DNA of 64,000 bases, from contig NZ_QPIW01000031.1 of assembly GCF_003339505.1 (NCBI RefSeq), positions 1 through 64,000 of the forward strand, given 5' to 3'. Made by a program: the position numbers and the translations under genes. The stretch comes from Runella aurantiaca (GTDB lineage: Bacteria > Bacteroidota > Bacteroidia > Cytophagales > Spirosomataceae). Below are positions 15,753 to 24,303 of this stretch, one piece after another. The notes below the pieces were generated by a model that was not told where the DNA came from, ran no database searches, and saw only the letters and a list, made by a program, of their open reading frames with translations. Every line of letters starts with the position of its first letter. Within the stretch, counting starts at the first letter, position 1.

Positions 15753-18590
15753 TCAATTATCACAACCTATCCCAGCTTGCGCCGTGAAAACACTGTTTCC
15801 GCTTGCGCTAAAACCCGGGTTTAGGAGAATGGCATTGTTGGCTCGGTATTGAATTTGGGCGGGGGTTTCTATTTCGTTAGAGGCCGTAATGGTCATTCCC
15901 GTAAAAGTCTGCACCGAATTGGCGTATATTTTGTCCGTAATCAATACATTCGTCAACGGCGATACAAAAGCGACGGTATTGGACGTAATGGGCGCGCAGG
16001 TGGCTAGTGAATCGGTGCAGGTGGCGGAATAATTAATCGGCGTGGATGGGGTGACGAGAAGCGCTTGACTCTTTTTGCCGTTTGACCACGAGATTTTGTT
16101 CGTTGGACAACCGATGGCCAGCAGCAAATATGTTTTTGTCGAACAAAGCGTGACGGGGCTTGTCAACGGCGGCGTATTGCCAATCACCACACCTCCTACC
16201 ATCGTTGAATCAACTATTACATACTGATTATTAGTGTCTTTAGCCACCTGAAGTGGTTGATTTTTTAGAAAGTTATTAAACGTACTATCATTGGCTAAGT
16301 TCATTGAAATCGGAAATACGTAGACTTGCGGTACAGGCGTAACTGTCACAGTAACGGGCGTTCTGGGGCTTGGGCAAAGCCCTTCGCACCTAGATTGCAC
16401 ATAATAGGTCTGCACTCCAACCATGGTCGTCAAGGCTAAATACTCCGCTCCAGCACCCAAAAGCACCCCTCCTGTGGCAGAATCCCACCAAGTAACGGTC
16501 GGTGACTGCGCTGGGCTATTGGTGGTAAGGGTAACTGAAAAATTTTTGACACACAAGGGGTCAATAAAACCATTGTCCTCGGCCAAAAGCGTCCATGCCC
16601 CAGCAGGTTCTTCATTGATAAAAGCAGAAAATGATTGAGTGGGAGCAAATGTACCCGATATTGGAAGTGAGTTGAGAAGTATTGGGCTTGCGCTATCTTC
16701 AAAAACCGTTGTTACAACGCCAGAAGTAGTTGTCCCTGAGGCATAAGTGTTGGCCGCAATTAAGGTAATGACCGTTCCCGATGGGGATTTAAGTTTAAAA
16801 GAAACCTCCTCGTTGAACGGCTTACCACCCCCGTCCGCTGCATCGCAGGTGTTTTCATCGCCTTGGTCTTTTTTCTCCCATGTAATCGACACTTTCACCG
16901 AAGTGATTAAACCGCCCAAGCCCGCGGCATTTACGCTTGGATCATCGCCGTTTTTACTAAATCCGTCATAACCAACGGTCGGTCCGTTATACGTAAAAGT
17001 CGTAGGGCCTGCGTAGTTGCAGTCAGCCGCATTGGCCAACAATCCGTTTCCGATGGTTAAAGGCGTACAATAAGAGACCTCTTTGTTGGTTACACTCGGG
17101 GCCGCTGTAGCGAGCGTATTGTATCTTACCTTAACCGTACCCGAATTGATAACGCATTGCTGTTTTGAAATTGTTACCTGATAGTCATTGGCGGTATTGA
17201 CTACCAACGAATCAGCGACATTCGTGGTTTCTGCCCCATTCACCCGCCATTGATAACTTAGGCCCGGGCCAGTATTGGCCGACAACGTAACCGATTCACC
17301 CTCACAAAGATACGTTGAGCCATTAGCCATAATCGTTGCCGAAAATATCCCCTGTGTGGAGCACGAAATCGCCTTCAACAAGTTGATTCTACCTGCCCCT
17401 AAAAGCCCAATTTGGGTAGGATTAGCCGCGTCGATGTTATCCGCGGTATTGACTAAAATACTTTCAAGCTCCGCAGAAGTCAACGAAGGGGAGCACGACC
17501 AAATATAACCTAATACACTCGCCACCAACGGGGTAGCCATCGACGTACCATTAAAAGAGGCGTATTCATCAGTGGGCACTGTACTTAAAATACCGCGCCC
17601 CGGTGCCGAAATATCCACCCAAGAACCATAGGTAGAAAACGAACTGCGCTTATCGTCGGCATCAAGGCTGGCAACCGAAATCACATGCGTATACGCCGCT
17701 GGAAAACTTTCCACATCGTTGTTGTTGTTTCCTGCCGCCGCCACAATCACAATCCCTTTTGAATGCACATAGTCAATCACTTCTTGCTCGGCCTGCGAAT
17801 ACCCCGCCCCGCCCCATGAGAGGCTGATGATTTGGGCCCCATTGTCGGCCGCCCAAGTGATACCCTCAAATCCGTTGTAGATTCCCAGCGGACTTCCGCC
17901 GTCAGGTGTAGCTTTTACGGGCAAAATCTTGATTCGGTTGTTTGAGGCCGACGCTATTCCTATCGTATTATTACTCACGGCGCTGAGGATTCCCGCCACG
18001 TGCGTACCGTGGCTAAAGCTGGTATTGGGAGGATTGGGGTTATTGTCGTTATCTGACAAATCAAACCCTGGGAGCATATTCGCCTGTAAGTCAACGTGGT
18101 TTGTTTGAATGGCATTGTCTACCACCGCCACCACAATATTTGTATCACCAGCATTTACATCCCAAGCTTCAAATGCTTTGATTTTGGTTAAAGACCATTG
18201 TGCCGCCACAATCGAGTCATTGGGCGTAGCGATGATTGTACGAAAAGGCACTTTCTCAACGTATTCAACCTCGGGATTTTGCTTGAGCAAATCAATCAGC
18301 TCATCTATTTTATCTGGTTTTTTTACGGTAAGACGGTATATTTTTTGAAGTTTTTCAGAACCCGTGGTGAAGAATGCACGACTCATTTTTGTCAGGACAA
18401 AATCCGTAGAAAAATCCTTTAAAAAAGGGAGTTCCCTCTCGAAATTGACCGTAGCCGTCAAAGTTCCGACGGGCTTTTTAGTAACTTTTAGGTATATTTC
18501 TCCATCAATAAAATCTTTGTTAATTTTCTGACCAAATGAAAAATGAGAAAAAAGAAGGCTAAAAAAAAGCAACTGAACACGCCTTGTCAT
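15753..18590 (-). CDS. secreted subtilisin-like (S8) serine protease with P-domain and Ig-like regions
   Basis: 945 residues from the ATG at 18590 (MTRRVQLL), which gives a clean signal peptide ending SFGQ; 22 further codons upstream lack that character. After a propeptide, the S8 domain carries Asp158 (AVVDNA), His194 (HGTHVAG), Asn288 (AAAGN) and Ser350 (GTSMATP). It is followed by Ig-like beta regions, a proprotein-convertase-type P-domain segment (about 530-680) and a C-terminal stretch YRANNAILLNPGFSASGNSVFTA, the pattern of the coathanger-type domain seen in Bacteroidota secreted proteins. It is likely exported for extracellular protein degradation, possibly by type IX secretion; no classic type A sorting tail is seen. 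It lies 110 bp downstream of the racemase-like gene. Confidence 0.9.
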   Translation of the reverse strand: MTRRVQLLFFSLLFSHFSFGQKINKDFIDGEIYLKVTKKPVGTLTATVNFERELPFLKDFSTDFVLTKMSRAFFTTGSEKLQKIYRLTVKKPDKIDELIDLLKQNPEVEYVEKVPFRTIIATPNDSIVAAQWSLTKIKAFEAWDVNAGDTNIVVAVVDNAIQTNHVDLQANMLPGFDLSDNDNNPNPPNTSFSHGTHVAGILSAVSNNTIGIASASNNRIKILPVKATPDGGSPLGIYNGFEGITWAADNGAQIISLSWGGAGYSQAEQEVIDYVHSKGIVIVAAAGNNNNDVESFPAAYTHVISVASLDADDKRSSFSTYGSWVDISAPGRGILSTVPTDEYASFNGTSMATPLVASVLGYIWSCSPSLTSAELESILVNTADNIDAANPTQIGLLGAGRINLLKAISCSTQGIFSATIMANGSTYLCEGESVTLSANTGPGLSYQWRVNGAETTNVADSLVVNTANDYQVTISKQQCVINSGTVKVRYNTLATAAPSVTNKEVSYCTPLTIGNGLLANAADCNYAGPTTFTYNGPTVGYDGFSKNGDDPSVNAAGLGGLITSVKVSITWEKKDQGDENTCDAADGGGKPFNEEVSFKLKSPSGTVITLIAANTYASGTTTSGVVTTVFEDSASPILLNSLPISGTFAPTQSFSAFINEEPAGAWTLLAEDNGFIDPLCVKNFSVTLTTNSPAQSPTVTWWDSATGGVLLGAGAEYLALTTMVGVQTYYVQSRCEGLCPSPRTPVTVTVTPVPQVYVFPISMNLANDSTFNNFLKNQPLQVAKDTNNQYVIVDSTMVGGVVIGNTPPLTSPVTLCSTKTYLLLAIGCPTNKISWSNGKKSQALLVTPSTPINYSATCTDSLATCAPITSNTVAFVSPLTNVLITDKIYANSVQTFTGMTITASNEIETPAQIQYRANNAILLNPGFSASGNSVFTAQAGIGCDN

Positions 18591-18700
18591 ACCGCACTGA
18601 TTTTTGGATGCTGTTAAAATGTAATATTTGACCAAGACGAAGTTAGAGAAAAACAATCATTTTCTACTTTCTTTCCTCCAACTTAACCCTTATCGGCTTT

Positions 18701-19762
18701 TTAACTAAGCCCCAACCCCACCTTTCTGGTCAATTTCAAACATCCATTTTCTAAGATAAATCCGCCACTTACCACATCTTCGGCCAAGTCAAAACTACCA
18801 TCCAAATCAAGGTAACGGGTGTTGGAACAGGCAAATGCCGCGTGGAGCGCCGCCGCAATGCTCACGATGCTTTCGTCATTGCAACCCCAAAAAAGGTCGA
18901 TACCAGCGTGTTGGGCAATGTTAGCAATTTCCAACGCGCTGATGATTCCACCGCATTTCATGAGTTTGATATTAAAACTACCAAAAGGCTGTGGTTGCTG
19001 CGCCAATTGCAACGCATAATGCGCATCTTTGAGGGATTCGTCGGCCGTTAAAATCCGCCTTTCTTCTTCTTTCAAAACCAGCAACTCTAGCTCTTTTCCA
19101 ACCAACAAAGGCTGCTCAATCAACTCTAAATCAACGGATTGCATAGCATTCAAAAACTTTTGTAAATCAACCAATGCGTAACCTTGATTGGCATCGACTC
19201 TGATTTTGATTTTGTTTTGAAAACGTTCGTTCAATTTCAAAACCCGTTCAATATCTTGCTCTACGTTCTCGCCCGTTTTTACTTTCAGCACTTTGAAGCC
19301 AAGTCTGACGTATTCCGCTGCCTCTCTGAGCGTATCCTCCACCGACATGATTCCGATGGTCACGGATGTAGGGAGCTGCGTTATTTTTTGGCCGTAAAAC
19401 TCCACCACCGGGATTCCTAAAAATTGCCCGAAGGCATCGTGTAGGGCAATATCAAGGGCGGCCTGCGTACCGGGCAACTGCGGAAAATGGCGTTTTACTT
19501 CGTCAATTAATTGCCTAAAATGCCGAATATCCCGTCCTACGAGGTTTTCAAAAAAGGCAGATTGACAGTTTTTAAAAGTCTGTTTGCAGGTTTCTCCCAC
19601 TACCTCTTCTGCGGGGCTTGCTGCACCCTTGCCCACCATGCCGTTTTCTAGCTCTACTTCCAAAAACACATTTTCTACGTCCGAAAACGTATACCCCGCA
19701 ATACTGTAAGGCTTGCTCAAAGCTAGATTTTTCAGATAAGCACGAATCGATTTTATTTTCAT
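18701..19762 (-). CDS. enolase-superfamily racemase (dipeptide epimerase / DgcA-like)
   Basis: 353 residues from the ATG at 19762. It has the muconate-lactonizing/epimerase layout: N-terminal capping domain, then the barrel with Lys160 and Lys162 (LKVKTG), Asp190 (VDANQGY), Glu216 (LIEQPL), Asp241 (LTADESL) and Lys266 (NIKLMKCGG), plus a C-terminal LDLDGSFDL typical of L-Ala-D/L-Glu epimerases. It would interconvert L/D configuration at an acidic residue in a muropeptide dipeptide or in N-acetyl-glutamate. The gene directly after a DUF1611 gene matches the dgcN-dgcA pair described for D-glutamate catabolism, where DgcA racemises N-acetyl-D-Glu. Which of the two substrates applies is inference. 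Confidence 0.85.
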   Translation of the reverse strand: MKIKSIRAYLKNLALSKPYSIAGYTFSDVENVFLEVELENGMVGKGAASPAEEVVGETCKQTFKNCQSAFFENLVGRDIRHFRQLIDEVKRHFPQLPGTQAALDIALHDAFGQFLGIPVVEFYGQKITQLPTSVTIGIMSVEDTLREAAEYVRLGFKVLKVKTGENVEQDIERVLKLNERFQNKIKIRVDANQGYALVDLQKFLNAMQSVDLELIEQPLLVGKELELLVLKEEERRILTADESLKDAHYALQLAQQPQPFGSFNIKLMKCGGIISALEIANIAQHAGIDLFWGCNDESIVSIAAALHAAFACSNTRYLDLDGSFDLAEDVVSGGFILENGCLKLTRKVGLGLS

Positions 19763-19818
19763 ATAAAAGCCCAAAGGTTAACGGCCTAAATCCTTCTTCA
19801 TCAGCCTCGTTTGTGTCA

Positions 19819-20880
19819 TCAACGCGCTACGTTCAAGCGCGTCAATTCTTTCAAAGTTGGCATCAATGCTTCCACCCCTTCTTCCAATGGCAACAGCACC
19901 GAAATTTGCAGCTGTTGTTCGTAATGTTTCTGGTAATCAAGCGCTTCCTGCGCTGAGCAGTCTTCCGTATTCAACGCCAAAGCAATTATTTTTGCCCCAA
20001 ATTTTTCAATAATTTCCACTTCCGACTCCACACTCGGAATCCTGCCCCAATGGGGCTCGTTGTCAAAATATTTTCGTTTGGGTGCATGAACCAAAATAAC
20101 GTGTTTGGCATTTCCTGAAATCAAAAACTCCAACCCGCACGGCCCACTAGGATTGCGCAGCGACGATTGTCCTTCCACCAAAATCAGGTCAGCATGGGTT
20201 TCTTTCCAACACGAAACAATCGCGTGTTCCACCTCGCCCGATACAAAATCGTTGAGGGTGGAGTCAAAAATAAAACCGTATTTCCCGCCTTGTAACCAGC
20301 CCGTCTGCCCCGTATAAATCATCTGGGCATTTATCCCTTGGCTTTCGCACACCTGACGAACCATCCGAGCCGTGGTACGTTTTCCCAGCGCACAATCCAT
20401 GCCGATGACCGCAATTATTGGGGCCTTTACGTCATAAATTTCTCCCGTCCAGAAGTGTAAATCTTGGCGAGATTTGGGTTTACGAACGTCAATCAACTGC
20501 ACTTGATGTTGCGCCGCCAGCGCCACAAGTTCAGGTTTTTCGCTCAAGTATTCGTGGAGTCCATTGACGATGGAAATCTGCTGTTGGATAGCTTCTTTTA
20601 TAATATTCAACATGTTTTCGGGCAAAACACCGCCCACCGTTGCCACTCCAACAATCAGATAATCAACCTGTTTCAACTGAGCAAGTGCACTCAAAAGTGA
20701 ATCGAAAATGGGGATATTTCTGGCTTTTCCGTCCAGCACGTCGCCTGCGTCGCGGCCCGCCGTGGGTGGGTCAATTACCCCGACGATTTCATAACGCTCC
20801 GTACCCCGAATTAAGCCGTGGGCCGTTTTGGCATCGTTGGTAGTGAGCAGGCCGTTGGTTAAAATAATAGCTTTGTTCAT
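19819..20880 (-). CDS. DUF1611 protein (DgcN-like D-glutamate N-acetyltransferase)
   Basis: 353 residues, cytosolic. Residues 1-130 are a Rossmann-like DUF1611 N-terminal domain; the C-terminal part has a P-loop-like GMDCALGKRTT at 160-170, then YTGQTGW and LVEGQSSLRNP segments, all characteristic of DUF1611. Members characterised as DgcN acetylate D-glutamate in a D-Glu degradation route with the racemase DgcA. Here the gene is followed after 56 bp by an epimerase of exactly that kind and preceded after 54 bp by a D-aminoacylase fusion, which fits D-amino-acid salvage. Activity is inferred from family and neighbours. Confidence 0.82.
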   Translation of the reverse strand: MNKAIILTNGLLTTNDAKTAHGLIRGTERYEIVGVIDPPTAGRDAGDVLDGKARNIPIFDSLLSALAQLKQVDYLIVGVATVGGVLPENMLNIIKEAIQQQISIVNGLHEYLSEKPELVALAAQHQVQLIDVRKPKSRQDLHFWTGEIYDVKAPIIAVIGMDCALGKRTTARMVRQVCESQGINAQMIYTGQTGWLQGGKYGFIFDSTLNDFVSGEVEHAIVSCWKETHADLILVEGQSSLRNPSGPCGLEFLISGNAKHVILVHAPKRKYFDNEPHWGRIPSVESEVEIIEKFGAKIIALALNTEDCSAQEALDYQKHYEQQLQISVLLPLEEGVEALMPTLKELTRLNVAR

Positions 20881-20934
20881 GGTGTGTACCTTTTTTTATA
20901 ACCTTAAACAAGGACGTTTAGGCTTTGTTGATTG

Positions 20935-23463
20935 CTATTTTCTTTTGATAAATACCCCAGGGAATTTACCCGTGGTTTTCTGCGACTCATAAACGAGTTG
21001 GCCGTTGACCCACACTTTTTCAATCCCCGACGAAAGCGCGGTAGGGTTTTGAATATTGGCGTTGTCTTTCACGGTTTCGGGGTTTAGCAGCACCAAATCG
21101 GCATAGTACCCCCATTGTACAATTCCACGGTCAGTAATTCCTAGATGCTCCGCCGTTAGCCCCGTCATTTTATGAATGGCGGTTTCTAAAGGCATGATTT
21201 TTTTGTCGCGTACGTACATTCCTAAAACCCTCGTAAAAGCCCCATGCCCACGGGGATGCCCACGCCATGCGCCATCGGAACAGATATTTGTGTGCGACCA
21301 ACTCAGGAAATCCGCAATGTCAGACTCATCCATCGACTTGCCCATAATTGCCTCAATTCCACCCTCATAATCTGGATTTTTCTCCTCAAACTCAGCCGCT
21401 TGTGCAATCAAAGTCATCAAGGTTTGGGCGGGTTTTTCTTGGCGAAGCGTGGCAATTTGAGAAAGGGTTTTGCCCGCGTAATCTTTATTGGGTGCAAACC
21501 GCACGACAACCGATTTTTTGGGGTCACACAGTTGGGTTACGGCAAACTCAGCACTTGCACTATTTGTATAATCTCGATTGGGAAAAAGCACCCGCAACGT
21601 GGAGTTCCAAAAATCGTACGGGTAACAATCGGCCGTGATGTTTACGCCTTGGGAGCGGGCTTTTTGGAGCTTGCCCAACAGCGCCGACGCGCTTCCCCAT
21701 TGGTCACGTTTGGCAATTTTGATGTGCGAAATCTGCACGGGCATTTTCGTTTGTTTACCGATTTCAATGATTTCGTCAATGGCTTCATCGAGATTAATAT
21801 CCTCGCTTCTGATGTGGCTCATGTACCGTCCACCCGACTCCGCCGCTACTTTAGCCAATTCCAATACTTCGTCTCGATTGGAAAAAAAAGCCGACTCATA
21901 TTCCAACCCCGTCGCCAATCCCAGCGAGCCTTTTTTCATTTCGTCGCGCAGCAAAATCTTCATCTTTTCTACCTCCTCTGGCTTGGCAGTTCGGTATAAA
22001 CTCTTGACTCCCATCGCTTTGGTCCGCAATGTAGAATGTCCCGTATAACTGGCGACGTTGATGGCAACAGGCCGTTTTTTGAAAAAACTTTGTATCGTAT
22101 CCATCGGCGTACTACCACCGTCTTGCCCAGTTACAATCGTCGTAACTCCCTGATTAAGTGCCGCAATCGCATCGGGATGTTCTTCTAAACCGCCAAAATG
22201 GTGACTGTGGCTGTCAATAAAACCGGGCGCGAGCGTCATTCCTTTTCCATCGGTCACGGATTCGTTGGGGAATGGCATTAAATCACCGATTTCCCATATC
22301 TTGTCGTCTCTCAATCGTACAGCCGTTTGCCGGCTGGCAGCGCCCGTTCCATCAATGAGTTTAATGTTCGAAATCAGTTGTGTTTGAGGAAGTTTAGGGA
22401 GTTTATCCGCCAGAATATCTCTTACAATTCTAATGGCCGTTACATCGGTAGAATTGGTCAGAACAATAATGGTTTGTTTCTTTTCTACATTTCGAACAAT
22501 CACGTTCAAAAAACCGACCCAACCTCCCGTGTGCGACAATAATTTACCTTCTTCTTCTATTTTCCAGCCGAATCCGTAAGGGTAAGTCGTACCGTTGTTG
22601 AGTTTAACGGGCGTAATTGCCTCCTGCCACGTAGCGAGGCTGACCAGTTTTTGAGTATACAAGGCTTGGTCCCATTTCAGTAAATCTTCGACCGAAGAAT
22701 ACACATTGCCATCACCAACAACTCCATCCAAACGTATTAAATCATTGGGCACATTCTGTCCGTTTTTTCGCTGATAACCCATTACCCGATTGACGGGTGA
22801 TTGCTTCATACGCAGGCAATAAATGTAGGTATCATTCATACCCAACGACCTTGTAATCTGCTGTTTAAAAAAATCTTCAATGGGCATACCCGCCGCTTTT
22901 TCAATCACCGAAGCCAGAATGACGTAACCGGTATTATTGTACTCCCATTTTTCTCCTGCTTCAAAATCGACGTTGGGTTGATGGGTTTTCAACAGCTGAA
23001 GCAGCTTTTCGTTGGTCAGCGTATCCAGCGTATTGTTGTGTTTCTGGGCCAACTCAAAATATTCGGGCAGGCCGCTCGTGTGGGTAAGCAGGTGCCGAAT
23101 GCTTATTTTTTTGTAGGGAAAATCGGGTAAATGTTGCTGCACCTTATCGTCAAATTGTAGTTTCCCTTGCTCTTTCAACATCATGACCATCATCGCCATA
23201 AATTGCTTCGAAATCGAGGCCAAATTGAAGGATGACGTTGTTTGGAGGGGTGCCTGCGTGGTCAAATTGGCGATGCCAATCGCTTTTTTGTACACAATTT
23301 TTCCATTTTCGGCCACCAAAACCGCCCCGCTAAACGACGCTCGTTGGTGCAAAATCGTCAATGCCGAATCCAACGTTTTCAATTTTGAAGAGCTGTATTG
23401 AGCGTAAGAAAACTGAATACTCAACAGCACACAGAGTACCGAAAAGAATCGTTTGGCTGCCAT
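20935..23463 (-). CDS. fusion of serine beta-lactamase-like hydrolase and N-acyl-D-amino-acid deacylase
   Basis: 842 residues with a signal peptide (ending SYAQ). Residues about 28-355 are a class C beta-lactamase/D-aminopeptidase-type domain with Ser83-x-x-Lys86 (SISK), Tyr175-x-Asn177 (YNN) and His311-Thr-Gly (HTGG). Residues about 362-842 are a D-aminoacylase amidohydrolase: IDGTG, metal pair His419/His421 (GFIDSHSHH), GLATGLEYESA, MSHIRSE and ISHIKIA, CSDGAWRGHPRGHG. Both active sites look complete. The two halves would hydrolyse D-amino-acid-containing peptides or acyl-D-amino acids in the periplasm. It heads a minus-strand run with DUF1611 and the epimerase. A divergent Lrp-type regulator starts 219 bp away. 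Normal D-aminoacylases are about 480-550 residues and lack the first domain. Confidence 0.88.
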   Translation of the reverse strand: MAAKRFFSVLCVLLSIQFSYAQYSSSKLKTLDSALTILHQRASFSGAVLVAENGKIVYKKAIGIANLTTQAPLQTTSSFNLASISKQFMAMMVMMLKEQGKLQFDDKVQQHLPDFPYKKISIRHLLTHTSGLPEYFELAQKHNNTLDTLTNEKLLQLLKTHQPNVDFEAGEKWEYNNTGYVILASVIEKAAGMPIEDFFKQQITRSLGMNDTYIYCLRMKQSPVNRVMGYQRKNGQNVPNDLIRLDGVVGDGNVYSSVEDLLKWDQALYTQKLVSLATWQEAITPVKLNNGTTYPYGFGWKIEEEGKLLSHTGGWVGFLNVIVRNVEKKQTIIVLTNSTDVTAIRIVRDILADKLPKLPQTQLISNIKLIDGTGAASRQTAVRLRDDKIWEIGDLMPFPNESVTDGKGMTLAPGFIDSHSHHFGGLEEHPDAIAALNQGVTTIVTGQDGGSTPMDTIQSFFKKRPVAINVASYTGHSTLRTKAMGVKSLYRTAKPEEVEKMKILLRDEMKKGSLGLATGLEYESAFFSNRDEVLELAKVAAESGGRYMSHIRSEDINLDEAIDEIIEIGKQTKMPVQISHIKIAKRDQWGSASALLGKLQKARSQGVNITADCYPYDFWNSTLRVLFPNRDYTNSASAEFAVTQLCDPKKSVVVRFAPNKDYAGKTLSQIATLRQEKPAQTLMTLIAQAAEFEEKNPDYEGGIEAIMGKSMDESDIADFLSWSHTNICSDGAWRGHPRGHGAFTRVLGMYVRDKKIMPLETAIHKMTGLTAEHLGITDRGIVQWGYYADLVLLNPETVKDNANIQNPTALSSGIEKVWVNGQLVYESQKTTGKFPGVFIKRK

Positions 23464-23682
23464 AAAATTGGGGTTGAAAATTTCGATAAAAGATTCAGGA
23501 AGTAGTTGGCAAATCGGAAATATGCCTGCCGTTTGATTCTTATTAATGTTGATGAAGTGTGGACGAAAATAGTTTTTTATTCTTTAAACAAAGAATTTAT
23601 TAGTTACAAAAAATAGTATGTCATAAAAAATAAGCATATTTTGCTTTAAATAAAGTCAAATACCCCATCCCAAAAGGAAATT

Positions 23683-24135
23683 ATGCTTGACGAAACTGAC
23701 CTCCGTATTTTGGCGCTGTTGCAACAAAACGCCAAGTTGACCATCAAAGAATTGGCCGAAGCCCTTCACCTGACTACCTCCCCCGTTTTTGAACGTATCA
23801 AACGCTTGGAAAAAGAAGGCTACATCAATAATTATGTGGCATTGGTCAACCCCGAAAAAGTAGGGCGCGGACAAGTAGTGTTTTGCAACGTTTCGATGCC
23901 CGTTTATACCACCGAAAACATCGAAACATTTGAGAAAATTGTCCGTCAGATGCCGCAGGTAATGGAATGTTATCATTTGGCGGGAATGGTTGATTATCAA
24001 CTAAAAGTCCTCGTCAGAGACATCAAAGAATACGACAGTTTCCTGAAAACATTCGCCGAAATACCGATGGTAAAAGTCCACAGCAGTGTGGTGGTATTGC
24101 ACGATGTGAAATACTCCACCGAAGTGCCGCTATAG
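23683..24135 (+). CDS. Lrp/AsnC family transcriptional regulator
   Basis: 150 residues: N-terminal winged helix-turn-helix (LDETDLRILALLQQNAKLTIKELAEALHLTTSPVFERIKRLEKEG region, about 1-50) and C-terminal RAM ligand-binding domain (about 65-145; MECYHLAGMVDYQLKVLVRDIKEYDSFL). The length is normal. These proteins sense amino acids and control their metabolism. It is divergent from the D-aminoacylase fusion gene across 219 bp, so regulation of that run, and perhaps of the amidohydrolase genes downstream on its own strand, is plausible. The ligand is unknown. Confidence 0.93.
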   Translation: MLDETDLRILALLQQNAKLTIKELAEALHLTTSPVFERIKRLEKEGYINNYVALVNPEKVGRGQVVFCNVSMPVYTTENIETFEKIVRQMPQVMECYHLAGMVDYQLKVLVRDIKEYDSFLKTFAEIPMVKVHSSVVVLHDVKYSTEVPL

Positions 24136-24261
24136 GAAAAATAATGGCTTTTATTTTAAATGAACCCGCCGAGCTAGTACATTATCCAAAGCATTGCATC
24201 ATCTTTTCAGTAAATAACTGCACTTTTTTACGCCTCCCTTTTTTTCAACACTTTTCCAAAG

Positions 24262-24269
24262 TAGATTTG
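24262..24269 (+). promoter_or_regulatory. -7 element for the amidohydrolase genes
   Basis: TAGATTTG matches TAnnTTTG, 35 bp before the start at 24304; TTT occupies the -33 position. Confidence 0.4.
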
Positions 24270-24303
24270 GAAACCGTAACCTAATCTAAATCCGTATCAC
24301 TTC

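Noticed and set aside
21244-21999. 251-codon open frame on the plus strand
   Set aside because: It is antisense to the D-aminoacylase domain, whose motifs are complete; the frame shows no family features.
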